From Caldithrix sp. (lineage in GTDB: Bacteria > Zhuqueibacterota > Zhuqueibacteria > Thermofontimicrobiales > Sulfurfontimicrobiaceae), in the NCBI GenBank assembly GCA_020722815.1, contig DYKB01000013.1, positions 46,746-110,745 on the forward strand: a stretch of 64,000 nt of DNA, in the 5' to 3' direction. Below are positions 28,370 through 38,217 of the stretch, piece after piece (positions within the stretch are counted from its first letter, which is position 1; every line of letters begins with the position of its first letter). The translations under genes were made by a program, and so were the position numbers. Below the pieces are notes generated by a model that ran no database searches, was not told the origin of the DNA, and worked only from the letters and a program-made list of their open reading frames with translations.

Positions 28370-31300
28370 TTAATGGTCAGATTTATCTAAAATCATTACT
28401 GTTTTGGTGATATGAGCGTGTGGGGATTGATACGTCACGATATACAAATCACTGGGGCACAATTCGCCATGACTATCCCGGCCGTTCCATTCCAGGGCTT
28501 TCTTCCCCGGACGTAGCAGCTCATGGTCTAATAATGTTTGTACTAAACGCCCCGCCAGGTTATAAATTTTAATCGTAACTTCGGTTTCTTCGGTCAAATT
28601 AAAAGAGATTGTGGTTGTTACGGCGAAGCCGGTTCCTCGTGGTGAAAAAATTCGGGGTTGACATTCGATTTTCATGGAAACGGCCGATTTTGCCCTAAGT
28701 GAATCGCTTGGTTCATCTTCCTCACATTCAACCAGCCAAAATCGACCTAATGTATCTATGGTTGTTTGTATGCGATTTAATTGCGGTTTTATCAGCCCAC
28801 CAATCGTTTTTTTTTCAGCTTCGGCAAAAATCGCCAATTTCGCTTCATCGAGATTTGATATATCGCTCTCATCATAGTGGATGGTTAAGGTGGCTGGTTT
28901 TCGAAATTTTGGAATATCAGGGCCTAGCTTAAACGCCAAAGCTGATAATCTGATATTGCCTGAAATTGGCCGGAATGATTTACTAGTGTCCTCTGGACTG
29001 GCATAGATTTCCACGGTTTCGTCAACAGCCCCGGGTGGAATATAAAGCTGTATCTTTTGATTTAATAATTGAATCATGCCGCCACTTGTGGGAGATATCT
29101 TTTTTAACATTTCTACCACCGTGACATGCACAGCGAAGCTGCTTTGATGCCCCAGACTATCCGCTGCACATAATTTAATATAATAATCACCTAGCGAATC
29201 AGGCTGCCATATCACGAGGATATTATCAAAAACCGACTTATCGCTACCCGCCTGAATTTCCCAGTGCTTAATATCTTTAAGATTATTGCCACGACCATAC
29301 TCAAACCAATAACGTTTAAAATCATTATACGAGGTATCGTCGAACGCAGCACCAATGATTGGGACTTCTCCAGTTACAAAATCATCTTTCACCGGCTCCA
29401 GAATAATTGTCGTAGGGGGAGTGACATCCACGACAAATTTATGTTCAAGGGGCGAGGGCTCTTCATTTCCAGCCGAATCCCGGGCTTTGATAGACAGTAA
29501 ATAGGTTCCATTGGCCAGGGAATTACAAGTAAAGTACTTCTGTGGCGAATAATTTTGCCATTGCACAGGTGTAGCAACCTGAGGATGATACATTAATTGA
29601 CAGGAGTAGACTAATTTATCGGAAGGCGTATCGGGATCATGGCCTTCATAAAAAAAAGTATGTGAACCAACGCCAAGAATTTTAGGTGGGGTGTCAATAA
29701 ATTGTGTGTCCGGCGGCTGGCGATCAGACGGCATATAATGGATGATCCCACCATCGCTGGCAAGCCAAAAATTTTCTGTTTCATCTTGAACGATGCCTCG
29801 AATCGTGGGGGCTCCCGGGATGAAAGTATTATAATTCCACCAGGACAAACCATCAAACCGATCAAAATTATGAGTACTTCCGATCCACAATTGATTGTTA
29901 TTATCTACCCATAAACATTTTATATCGTTATTCTGACATGTTTCCCATCTGTTTTGCTGATTCAGATGGGAAAGCCCTTTTGGCGTACCAACCCAGAATT
30001 CACGATTTTTATCCTGCACAATCGTCCGGATTTTATCGCTGGCTAATCCATCAGCGACCCGATAAGAAGAAATGATGACCTTGTTTTTTAATACAACTAT
30101 TCCCGAATCGGAACCGACCCAGATATTTTGGTCGGCATCCTCAAAAAGGTAAAAAATATTTTTTGAAGGCAAACGATCTTCGGCAATGGGCACAACCGTT
30201 TCCTTTCCTTCAAGCCTGAAAAGTCCCTTTGTCGTTCCGAACCAGATATGATGCTGATAATCCTGGACAAGCGCGGTAACCACCGCATCCTTTAAATAAT
30301 GGTTCCATGATTTCTGTTCAAGGTAACAATGGGCACCTTTATTGGTGGCGCACCAGAGATTATTGGATTTATCAACTAATAAAGCATTAATCTGATTCAT
30401 TCCCGCGATTGCATTATCAATGGTAACCTGATAAAAACGATCATTGGTAAATTTGAAAAGACTATTCAAGTATGTACCAAACCAGAGGGTATTACTCCTA
30501 TCAATTGTAACAGCAGTAATCGAATTCGCGGTTAACCCGGCATCGCCATTTTTATAGACTTGCCAATTCAATTTTAATTGGTACACGCCATTCCCGTCGG
30601 TCGCAAACCACAGGTTACCATCAAAATCACGAAAAATTGCCTGACAGGGTTGCGTACCATCTAACAAACCTAAGCTAACTGCCTCCAGCCGTCCATGATC
30701 ATAACGATATAATCCCTGACTTTTCGTTCCAAACCATAATCGATTTAAAAGATCGGTTTCAATCGCGAATATCTCGCGGTCCGTAATTATTGAATCCCAG
30801 GTTGATCCATCGTAGGTTTTAAAAACGCCGTTACTGGTTCCAATCCACAAGGTATCTGTTAGATCCCGAAAAATAATATGGATTTTATTTTCTGAAAAAT
30901 TTTTTATTTTTGTCCATTTCTGCTGACAATCGAACTTATATAATCCATAATTTTCGGTACCAATCCAGAGATTTCCCCAATGATCCGAACTGAGTGCGGA
31001 AATATCATCAATCAGAATATCAGGATCACGTATCGTCCCCGTATTATAAATCTGCCAGGATTTTATATCCGTATCAATTTGATTGCTAAAATCACCAATA
31101 TAACGAAGAATTCCATCACCATGGCTGCCGATCCACAAATTACTATAATTATCGCGAAATATAATTGTAATATGGTGAGGAAAAAAAACATAGGGGGTGT
31201 GGGTGATATTCTGCCAATTTTCTGTAAACGACAGAAAGATACTGAGTCCTTTGGTTGTTCCAACCCAAAGATTATTATTGCGATCCTGGTAAAGCGTATT

Positions 31301-31531
31301 TACCCGATTTCCAGTCAGATAGCTGTTATCATTGAAGTAGGATTGCCTGTCTTTAAAATTAATTAAACCACCTTCAGTACCAAACCAGATATTTTGTTTC
31401 TGATCCTGATAAATACAATAAACTTTATTATTGATTAAATTATAATGGAAAACTTCTTGTGAAAACAGCTTTTGCAGGTCTAAAAAAAGGAGCACGACAA
31501 AATAAAATTTAAATGAAGCGATGGATTTCAT
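28370..31531 (-). CDS. Two-component-regulator propeller protein, exported
   Basis: 1053 residues. Signal peptide (about 1-24), then many Reg_prop repeats (about 30-610; units of the form NLWVGTTKGLSIF, NLWIGSHGDGIL, HIWFGTTKGLFRL) building one or two beta-propellers as in hybrid two-component sensors. Two Ig-like/Y_Y_Y-type segments (about 625-830), a ZU5-like strand cluster (LYIPPGAVDETVEI near 860), and a C-terminal FlgD-type Ig domain with IKIYNLAGRLVQTLLDHE follow. There is no kinase or TM after the propeller, so it is a secreted or surface protein, not a sensor kinase. The FlgD-like end resembles type IX sorting domains, but I cannot confirm a sorting system. A good promoter lies upstream. 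Confidence 0.85.
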   Translation of the reverse strand: MKSIASFKFYFVVLLFLDLQKLFSQEVFHYNLINNKVYCIYQDQKQNIWFGTEGGLINFKDRQSYFNDNSYLTGNRVNTLYQDRNNNLWVGTTKGLSIFLSFTENWQNITHTPYVFFPHHITIIFRDNYSNLWIGSHGDGILRYIGDFSNQIDTDIKSWQIYNTGTIRDPDILIDDISALSSDHWGNLWIGTENYGLYKFDCQQKWTKIKNFSENKIHIIFRDLTDTLWIGTSNGVFKTYDGSTWDSIITDREIFAIETDLLNRLWFGTKSQGLYRYDHGRLEAVSLGLLDGTQPCQAIFRDFDGNLWFATDGNGVYQLKLNWQVYKNGDAGLTANSITAVTIDRSNTLWFGTYLNSLFKFTNDRFYQVTIDNAIAGMNQINALLVDKSNNLWCATNKGAHCYLEQKSWNHYLKDAVVTALVQDYQHHIWFGTTKGLFRLEGKETVVPIAEDRLPSKNIFYLFEDADQNIWVGSDSGIVVLKNKVIISSYRVADGLASDKIRTIVQDKNREFWVGTPKGLSHLNQQNRWETCQNNDIKCLWVDNNNQLWIGSTHNFDRFDGLSWWNYNTFIPGAPTIRGIVQDETENFWLASDGGIIHYMPSDRQPPDTQFIDTPPKILGVGSHTFFYEGHDPDTPSDKLVYSCQLMYHPQVATPVQWQNYSPQKYFTCNSLANGTYLLSIKARDSAGNEEPSPLEHKFVVDVTPPTTIILEPVKDDFVTGEVPIIGAAFDDTSYNDFKRYWFEYGRGNNLKDIKHWEIQAGSDKSVFDNILVIWQPDSLGDYYIKLCAADSLGHQSSFAVHVTVVEMLKKISPTSGGMIQLLNQKIQLYIPPGAVDETVEIYASPEDTSKSFRPISGNIRLSALAFKLGPDIPKFRKPATLTIHYDESDISNLDEAKLAIFAEAEKKTIGGLIKPQLNRIQTTIDTLGRFWLVECEEDEPSDSLRAKSAVSMKIECQPRIFSPRGTGFAVTTTISFNLTEETEVTIKIYNLAGRLVQTLLDHELLRPGKKALEWNGRDSHGELCPSDLYIVTYQSPHAHITKTVMILDKSDH

Positions 31532-31679
31532 TGCTTTATCTCCATTAGATTTTGTACTTAAAATGCCCGAAACAAGCGAGGTCAGAAGGAAGCGTTTTTT
31601 TTAATCGATATAAATTTTAATCGGTGTCGAAAGGCAACTCAGGGCAATACTTTTAATCAAACATTAATCATTTTACTAT

Positions 31680-31708
31680 ATAATACAAAATAAGATTCGA
31701 AAAGTCAA
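31680..31708 (-). promoter_or_regulatory. Sigma-70-type promoter for propeller operon
   Basis: On the minus strand TTGACT (31708-31703) and TATTAT (31685-31680) are separated by exactly 17 bp. The site is about 150 bp upstream of the propeller gene's ATG. Confidence 0.7.
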
Positions 31709-32165
31709 GTTTAACTTTTACGATTTTGTCACTTTTAACCCAAATTAGTTTATAAGACATTTCATATTTACTTCTCAGCATAATGTGTGAAAATTTATTA
31801 GCAATCAAATTTAATTTTAAACCTTTTTATAATTTTATTTTTTATACTATTTTTAAAATAATGGAACAATCCGATACTATTTCTGTAAATTCAGTGTATA
31901 TCATATTAAAAATATTCACTCGTTTCAGAGTAAATTTTATAATATATTTCGATCCTGGTGCCAGGGGTGGCAAAACATTAAAAACCAGGCGAATAAATAA
32001 AACATATCTCTTGAAATTTAATAAAAAACAGGATAAATGATGAATATCTTCTGGATCGAATGTTGTGATTGGAATATTCTGAAATCAAATATTTTAATAT
32101 TTTTTGTCTGATTAACAAAATAGAAAACTGGTCGGATTTTAATTTCTCATTGGGTGCACATATTT
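31709..32165. other. AT-rich intergenic region
   Basis: No gene called; the ORF at 31783-32040 is low-complexity AT-rich sequence without a ribosome site. No repeats were recognised. Confidence 0.5.
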
Positions 32166-32756
32166 ATGAATCATGAATTTCCCTTACTTTCAACAATTGT
32201 CTGGGCGGTCGGGATTGGCTTGTTAGCACAAGTATTGGCGCACCGGTGGCGTATACCGGCGATTGTTTTACTGCTTTTCAGCGGGATTGTGCTGGGACCA
32301 GATGTTTTGGGTATGGTAACGCCCTCAGTATTCGGCGGCGGACTCCCCATTCTGGTCAAATTAGCTGTTGCGGTTATTCTTTTTGAGGGGGCACTCAATT
32401 TACGTTTATCGGCATTAAAAATTTGTGCCAGCGAGATTCGAAACCTGGTCACGGTTGGTGTCCTGATCAGCTGGAGGCTGACTTCGATCCTGGCGCATTA
32501 TATTGCCCGACTTGAATGGTCATTAGCCATTTTATTTGGCGCGCTGATGACGGTGACCGGTCCGACAGTGGTTCAACCATTACTCAAACGGATTATTATT
32601 CCGCGTCGAATTTAAATTGTTCTCGAAGGTGAAGCCATTCTGATTGATCCCATTGGCGCTATTCTGGCCGTTGCTGTTCTGGACCTGATCCTTGGTTCCT
32701 CGCCGAATAATTCCGTGGCTCAGGAATATTTAACAAATCTAAAAAGTGAAGAATAG
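32166..32756 (+). pseudogene. Cation:proton antiporter (CPA1/NhaP-like) remnant
   Basis: The first 149 residues match the N-terminal helices of NhaP-type antiporters (AVILFEGALNLRLSAL, ALMTVTGPTVVQPLLKRI). An in-frame TAA at 32613-32615 interrupts the coding sequence, and the same frame continues with IVLEGEAILIDPIGAILAV, the next conserved helix, as far as about 32700. After that the similarity ends and a TAG follows at 32754. A full antiporter needs about 400 residues or more, so the gene is both nonsense-mutated and truncated. The start is taken at ATG 32166; a GTG at 32154 is also open. Confidence 0.85.
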
Positions 32757-33038
32757 AAGTGGTAAAAGTATGAATTCTGGAATCCTGGGAATTGAAAGCC
32801 TTTTTAAAAGAGTAAAATAGTTTGCCATAGAATAAAGGGGCCACAGAAATAAGCGTGATGAATTTCAGATGACCTTGGTTCAGATCATAAACAAGGCTGA
32901 GAACTGATACCATCTTTAAATTTGGGGTGGCGTCTCATTTCTGTGGCTATCATGTTGTTTTTTTATTTTATGTCTAATCGAATCGTTTATATATTTTGGC
33001 ATCATAAATCCGAAAATAAAAAATCAGGAGGGTAAAAG

Positions 33039-33801
33039 ATGTTTACCTGTTTATTCTTCCGGATAAAATCATCTCAAAAAGTAGGTTGCAAATTCTATCC
33101 TGCCATCATTTTTGCGGTGATTTTCATAGTCAGCGTCCGAACCGGCTGGTATTGAAGCAACTGAATTTGGATTTGGCTGGAATTTATGTCTCCCCGTCCT
33201 GAAATCGCGTAATCCGGCGCCATCGGGAAAAGTTCAGATGGTCTGGGTCGAAGGTAAGGAGGCGGAAAAAATCCCCGCGTACGAATATTGGCTGACTGAC
33301 GACTTTAACCGTGAAGGCCCGCGATTTTTAAAGCCAATGATACATCCCATTGAAAAGAAGATTGTTTATGTCTGGCAGAAATTTGATGAAACAACCCTGT
33401 TATACCCCCGCCCCGATGGCCGCGCGCTGATCCATTTCCCCAACGGCGAGGAATGGGAGTTCAATTCCCACGGCCAGATCGTCTGGATGCGCAACGATAA
33501 TATCCGTTTTGCCTACAATCCAGCCCAAAATCTGGAAAAATTAACCATGCAGCATCAGGGTCAGGACTTGCAGCTCAATTTTGTCTATGACACCAACCAG
33601 CATGTGAAGGAAATCAATGCCAATGGCAAGAAACTGGTGAGTTATTTTTATAATCCTGCTGGAAATTTGCAGGAAGTTATTAACACTGTCGGCCGCATGC
33701 GCTATGAATCTGATGCCAATAAATTGGTGACGCAGGTTATTCAGGATGAAAAACCGGTTTTTGCGGCGCGGTTTGATGGGTTTGGGAGGTGGCGGCAGTG
33801 A
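33039..33801 (+). pseudogene. RHS/YD-repeat-like exported protein, frameshifted
   Basis: A signal peptide-like start at 33039 (hydrophobic AIIFAVIFIVSV) stops at 33153-33155 in its own frame. From about 33130 another frame carries ASEPAGIEATEFGFGWNL, then the RHS-like body to 33801 (VVWVEGK-type start, FNSHGQIVWM, YNPAGNLQEVI repeats). Joining the two frames gives a sensible secreted YD-repeat protein of about 250 residues. So one frameshift separates the export signal from the body; translation of the body alone could start at ATG 33238. It is short for RHS proteins, which suggests a fragment. Confidence 0.65.
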
Positions 33802-33997
33802 TTTATTAATTTCGGTCTTTCTTTTGGGAATGAATCATTAAAGGCCTTTAAGAAGTTGTATATATGAAAGGGATTACAAACCGAGGAATTTCTTGAAATG
33901 TGAATTGGAGGCATTGCGATGTGTTATTCCATGTGAATTCATCTTTAGCGGGAAGAGTAGTCAGGATATTGGAAAGTTGGAAAAAGATAAAATTCGC
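33802..33997. other. Spacer without recognised features
   Basis: About 200 bp between the RHS remnant and the promoter at 33998. Nothing recognised. Confidence 0.5.
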
Positions 33998-34026
33998 TTG
34001 ACAAATAATAGATAATTGTTTAAAAT
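33998..34026 (+). promoter_or_regulatory. Consensus sigma-70-type promoter
   Basis: TTGACA (33998-34003), 17-bp spacer, TAAAAT (34021-34026). It would drive the DUF5674 gene pair with a leader of about 165 nt. Confidence 0.8.
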
Positions 34027-34197
34027 AGCAGATAATGATTGCGATTTTTGCTACTGAAGTTTCACCTTACATTTAAAAAGGGAGTTAACAGATAAAGTTA
34101 CACAATTATAAGATAAAATTGAAGCGAAGCGAAAATCCTATATTATGTAAATGCTATTGATTCATACATAAATTTTCAATAAAGCAGGGAAAATCCA

Positions 34198-34557
34198 ATG
34201 ATTTTTATCATACGTCAAAAAGCCACATCCCAACAGATGGCTGCAATGATGGAAACGCTTATCACTTACATTAAATTGGCGGTTGATGTTCGCTTGGAAA
34301 TTCTCGCGGGTGGCGGTGCTTTACACGCTGACTGTGAGAGTGCCTTACTCAAAGAAGGCTGTGCCCAGGCTGACATTTGGGGCGCTGATTGGAATCCATC
34401 CTCACAGGAAGTGACTTATGAGGCGTTGATTAACATCCGCCCTAAACAAAGCAATCGAAAAATGGTAATAGAGAATTTGGAATTGCGGGCAAAAGTTGAA
34501 AAAATTGTCAAAGAACTGTTAGGAGGTGTAGAAGTTGGCGACATTACAAGAGATTAA
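34198..34557 (+). CDS. DUF5674 family protein
   Basis: 119 residues matching DUF5674: the start MIFIIRQKATSQQ, then ILAGGGALHADCESALL with His and Cys, QADIWGADW, and INIRPKQSNRKM. The family is small, cytoplasmic, of unknown function, and typically encoded just before a second small gene, as here. The next gene overlaps its 3' end by 23 bp. The well-formed promoter upstream and the two-gene mobile-looking setting resemble toxin-antitoxin modules, but that is only a guess. Confidence 0.8.
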   Translation: MIFIIRQKATSQQMAAMMETLITYIKLAVDVRLEILAGGGALHADCESALLKEGCAQADIWGADWNPSSQEVTYEALINIRPKQSNRKMVIENLELRAKVEKIVKELLGGVEVGDITRD

Positions 34558-34882
34558 GCATCGATACATGCAAGACCACTTATCAACACGTCTTGGTGGA
34601 TTGGCCGCGAATCTGGCACGAATAAACACTTTTTCACGCCACGATGCCAATCAGGATGCTGTCTATGGCTTGCTGAATGAAACCAAGTACTTTATTGAAT
34701 GGACAGCATACGAAGCGGAATTCGAAGTAACAGCACAGCTTGTCGAACTGCAAATCAAGCTTGCATCCTGGCAACAAAGCTGGTCATCTATCTGGAACAA
34801 TAGTGAACAACGCCAGGCAGTTGCGCAGGAATCGCGGGAATGGTCAGATAAAATATTAGCGCTGTCCGGATTGTTGGAGTAA
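34535..34882 (+). CDS. Small helical partner of DUF5674 protein
   Basis: 115 residues, predicted largely alpha-helical, starting at TTG 34535. That start is favoured by an AGGAGG 8 bp upstream, inside the DUF5674 gene. Family not recognised; the sequence is charged and soluble, with several Trp in a C-terminal helical part (WQQSWSSIWNN). It overlaps the DUF5674 gene and so is translationally coupled. The pair is probably one functional unit. Confidence 0.7.
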   Translation: MATLQEIKHRYMQDHLSTRLGGLAANLARINTFSRHDANQDAVYGLLNETKYFIEWTAYEAEFEVTAQLVELQIKLASWQQSWSSIWNNSEQRQAVAQESREWSDKILALSGLLE

Positions 34883-34886
34883 GTCC

Positions 34887-34916
34887 GTAGGTTGGGTTCG
34901 TTTTTTGAACCCAACA
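34887..34916. repeat. REP-like hairpin left of RAYT remnant
   Basis: GTAGGTTGGGTTCG and TTGAACCCAACA form a hairpin. It is an inverted copy (one mismatch) of the elements at 35428-35457 and 35521-35550, so the transposase remnant is bracketed by its likely REP partners. Confidence 0.75.
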
Positions 34917-34940
34917 AATTATAAATAGAAGAAAAGAGAG

Positions 34941-35427
34941 ATGTTAAATTATAAAAGAGTGAAATTACCTGCGGGGCATTATTTTTTTGCTGTCGTAACG
35001 TTTAACCGACAAAAATTTTTGACATCACAATTTGCTCGAAAATATCGCATCAGGTGTGGAAAGAAGTTCAAAAAAAGCACCCTTATGAGGTTAAAGTTAT
35101 CTGTTTGCTTCCCGATCACCTGCACTGCTGATGGCGATTACCACCGGATGCTGGTGATTATCAAAACGCTGGCGCTTAATTAATGGAATGTTTAGCAAAC
35201 GTTATCTGAAAGCAGGCAGCGACCAGGGGATACGCAATAAATCCTGACAGGAAAAGAGTGAAGTTGCTCCTTGGCAATGACGTTATTGGGAGCCTACTAT
35301 CAGAGACGGGAAGGATTTTGTCCGACATGTTGATTACATCCACGTCAATCCCGTGAAACATGGCTTTGCGAGTAAACCTGGTAATTGGGAGTGGTCGAGC
35401 TATCACCGTTATCTAAAGCAGAGTGAA
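34941..35427 (+). pseudogene. REP-associated tyrosine transposase (RAYT) remnant
   Basis: The start MLNYKRVKLPAGHYFFAVV and FNRQKF match Y1/REP transposases. Shifted frames continue with VICLLPDHLHC (the HUH metal-site region), then in another frame VRHVDYIHVNPVKHG and WEWSSYHRYLK, which is the C-terminal family signature. At least two frameshifts and in-frame stops are present, so the enzyme is dead. It lies between inverted REP-like hairpins, which fits the RAYT-REP partnership known from other bacteria. Confidence 0.85.
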
Positions 35428-35550
35428 TGTTGGGTTCAAAAGACGAACCCAACCTACATGCTGAAGAGTGGGACAGCGATGATATAGCTTGTGATGATAA
35501 TAATAAATTTGGTGAGTAATTGTTGGGTTCAAAAGACGAACCCAACCTAC
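35428..35550. repeat. Pair of direct REP-like hairpins
   Basis: TGTTGGGTTCAAAAGACGAA begins identical 30-bp hairpins at 35428-35457 and 35521-35550, each followed by ATGCTGA. They lie in the opposite orientation to the copy at 34887-34916. The spacer holds only AT-rich sequence. Confidence 0.8.
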
Positions 35551-35760
35551 ATGCTGATTTTTTTAAGCAGATTTGATGGTTATAAAAAAATCAACTTGTT
35601 GTAACCGTTACTGCAGATGTGTTTTTAACCGGTGAGCAGGTTGTTAGCCCCATTTTATACGAAATTGTAACAAACAATTTATAATTAATTCCAAATTTGA
35701 TCGCTGTAATTGATGCCATGCATGGCATTTGAATTGGTCTTAAATAAAGCGAGGTTGATT

Positions 35761-37563
35761 ATGAAACTGCCTTCCATTCATCAAATCCTGGCAGGGGCGG
35801 GTCAGTCATTTGTCCGCTTTCCGCTGGTTCTTATCAGTGCGATTTGCGGCACCGCGGTCGTCATCATACTGATTGATTACGAAGGTCCGGCCGAAGCCAG
35901 CTTTCTTTTTCAGGTTTTGTTTGCCGCTATTCTGGGTATTCCGCTGCTTTTGGGCCTGGCGCTATTGGCTGAAAAGAGAAAATGGACCCGGTGGCCGGCT
36001 TTCGGATTGCAGGTGGCGGGCATGGTCCTGCTGCTGTTGTATGCGTTAACCGTTCCCCCGTACCTGCCAAATGCGCCGGCTTTGCACATCATTCGATTAT
36101 TCATCCTTATTCTCGGAATGATTTTTTTCGTCTCCGTGGCGCCATTTTGGGGCAGAAATGAATTGAACGGCTTTTGGCAATATAACAAGATGCTCTGCTT
36201 TCGCCTCCTGGGTTCCCTGATCTATACGATCGTGCTTTTCGCCGGATTAGCATTTGCTCTGGCGGCGCTGGATAACCTGTTCGGTATCGATGTTCCGGGC
36301 AAACGCTACGGCGAACTGGCGGTGCTGTTGTTTGGTGTGTTTAATACCTGGGTATTACTGGCCGGTGTACCCCGTGATCTGGATGCGCTGGAACATGAAA
36401 CGGAATATCCAAAAGGTCTCAGGATATTTGCGCAATATATCCTGTCACCGCTGGTTCTGGTATATTGGCTTATTCTCTACGCTTATATGGCAAAAATTCT
36501 CATCGAGTGGGATTGGCCGCAGGGCTGGGTGAGCAAATTGATTCTGGGTTTTTCGGCCACAGGAATTTTGACCTTGCTGCTGTTGCACCCGATTCGCGAT
36601 TTGTCGGAAAACAGGTGGATCCGTCAGGCCTGGCGCTGGTTTTTTTATATTCTGATTCCGCTTTTGGTCATGTTACCGTTGGCGGTGTGGCGCCGGATTT
36701 CGCAGTACGGTGTTACGGAAGGACGCTATCTAGCCCTGGCACTCGGTGGCTGGCTGATTTTCATGGTTATCTATTTTTTAATCATGAAAGGCAAAAACAT
36801 CAAACTGATTCCTTTGACGCTGGGTGTCCTGTGTTTGCTGGTAAGCTTTGGGCCCTGGAGCACGTTCGATATTTCTGCCAACAGTCAGGTTGCGAGATTG
36901 CAAAAACTGCTGGGCCAGAACTCGATCCTGGTGAACGGTCAGGTGCAAAAGGCCGTGGTCAAACCGTCCACAGAGGATAGCCGGGAGATCAGTTCGATCC
37001 TCGCCTGGTTGCATGACCTGCACGGCTATCAACGTATCCAGCCGTGGTTTCAAACCAATCTCCAGCAGGAATCAAAGGCTTACCAGAGCCCGGCGGAGGT
37101 GGCCGGTCTGCTCGGCATCGAATACATGCAGGGCTGGATGGCCAAGGGGGCAAAAGAGATCGATCTGTCCGCCGATCAAAATGGCATTCTGCCCATTCAG
37201 GGATACAACCAGGTCTTGCGTGCCACCTGTTTCAATCCGGACCAAAGGCATAAAGAGTTTGCTGAAGCCAGGATCGCTTATCGTTTCAGCCCCAATCTGG
37301 ATTCCCTGACATTCATCAATCGCGCTGGAGAAGAATCGGCGGATTCTTTAAAAATTTATCTTTTACCGTTTTTCGACCAATTGTTGCAGGCTTATGGCGA
37401 AACCAATCCGCGGAATATTCCTGGTGAAAAGATGTGTCTGCGCGCCGGGAGCCCGACCCTGAACATCATGATGTACATCCGCTATGTGCATATAAAGCGG
37501 GAAGGGGATAAGCTGCTGCCAAAAAGTATCAACAGCGATATTTTCTTCAACATAATCGAATAG
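35761..37563 (+). CDS. DUF4153 polytopic membrane protein
   Basis: 600 residues from ATG 35761 (GCGAGG six bases upstream; an earlier ATG at 35710 adds a poor 17-residue leader). About ten to eleven transmembrane helices occupy residues 15-385, in the layout of DUF4153 proteins, with LRIFAQYILSPLVLVYWLILYAY-type helices. A soluble C-terminal domain of about 210 residues follows. Function unknown; the family sits in the inner membrane. The gene is richer in GC than its neighbours and stands among pseudogenes, so recent acquisition is likely. Confidence 0.82.
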   Translation: MKLPSIHQILAGAGQSFVRFPLVLISAICGTAVVIILIDYEGPAEASFLFQVLFAAILGIPLLLGLALLAEKRKWTRWPAFGLQVAGMVLLLLYALTVPPYLPNAPALHIIRLFILILGMIFFVSVAPFWGRNELNGFWQYNKMLCFRLLGSLIYTIVLFAGLAFALAALDNLFGIDVPGKRYGELAVLLFGVFNTWVLLAGVPRDLDALEHETEYPKGLRIFAQYILSPLVLVYWLILYAYMAKILIEWDWPQGWVSKLILGFSATGILTLLLLHPIRDLSENRWIRQAWRWFFYILIPLLVMLPLAVWRRISQYGVTEGRYLALALGGWLIFMVIYFLIMKGKNIKLIPLTLGVLCLLVSFGPWSTFDISANSQVARLQKLLGQNSILVNGQVQKAVVKPSTEDSREISSILAWLHDLHGYQRIQPWFQTNLQQESKAYQSPAEVAGLLGIEYMQGWMAKGAKEIDLSADQNGILPIQGYNQVLRATCFNPDQRHKEFAEARIAYRFSPNLDSLTFINRAGEESADSLKIYLLPFFDQLLQAYGETNPRNIPGEKMCLRAGSPTLNIMMYIRYVHIKREGDKLLPKSINSDIFFNIIE

Positions 37564-37715
37564 GATCACCGGATCAACCGATGGTATCCGGGGATTCAGG
37601 TACGCCAGGGTAACCGTTCGCGGGTTCCGGGTTCAACGTTCCCAGGTGCCGTTTTAACTCTTGAGTTCACCAATCAGCCGTGGCGAATAGCCCTCCATGG
37701 AGACATAAACATTAA

Positions 37716-38153
37716 GCGGAGAAATGTTTTAACCCTGAACCCGGTACCTTTGAACGCATACGCTCCATGCTCTCAAGCCTGTATTTGGCCACCGCGGCAC
37801 TGCCGGAGGCTATGATCGAAATCCTTGATGAAACGATCGCGCCGGTTGATTTTGACACGGATGCCAATTTGATCGGTATCTCCTTTAGGACATTCAACGC
37901 ACTGCAGGCCTGCGAGATCGCCGATCCATTCAGAATGGAAAAAGGGAAAAAAGTCAGCGGTGGCTACCACCCCACATTTATGCCGGAAGAGGCGGCTCAG
38001 CATGCGGACGTCGGATGCCTCGGCGAGGCGGAAACCAACTGCCCGGTTATGCTTCGGGATTTCTGCGACGGATCGTTGAAAAGGTTTCGCCGGGGAACTC
38101 GAGGCCGCAGCATCAGATATCCATGGCGCTGGGCTCGGCTTTGGAAGCGATGA
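37716..38153 (+). pseudogene. B12-binding radical SAM protein, N-terminal fragment
   Basis: The frame open from 37716 reads like the cobalamin-binding domain of B12-radical SAM enzymes: SSLYLATAALPEAMIEILDE, then NLIGISFRTFNA, GGYHPTFMPEEA and a GEAE segment. It stops at 38153 before the CxxxCxxC radical SAM domain would begin, and no good start is present. A truncated gene is the simplest reading. It shares the high GC of the DUF4153 gene. Confidence 0.75.
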
Positions 38154-38217
38154 GGAAAAAAACAATGAAAATCAAATTAGTATGAATATTTTTATTACAT
38201 CGGTAGCATCCTAAAAA

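Noticed and set aside
28370..31531. A hybrid two-component sensor kinase
   Set aside because: The propeller repeats suggest it, but no kinase, receiver or membrane helix follows; the protein ends with Ig-like and FlgD-type domains.
31783..32040. An 85-codon plus-strand ORF
   Set aside because: Low-complexity AT-rich sequence, no ribosome site, composition unlike the real genes.
34941..35183. An 80-codon ORF as an intact small protein
   Set aside because: It is the first part of a RAYT transposase that continues in other frames, so it is a pseudogene fragment.
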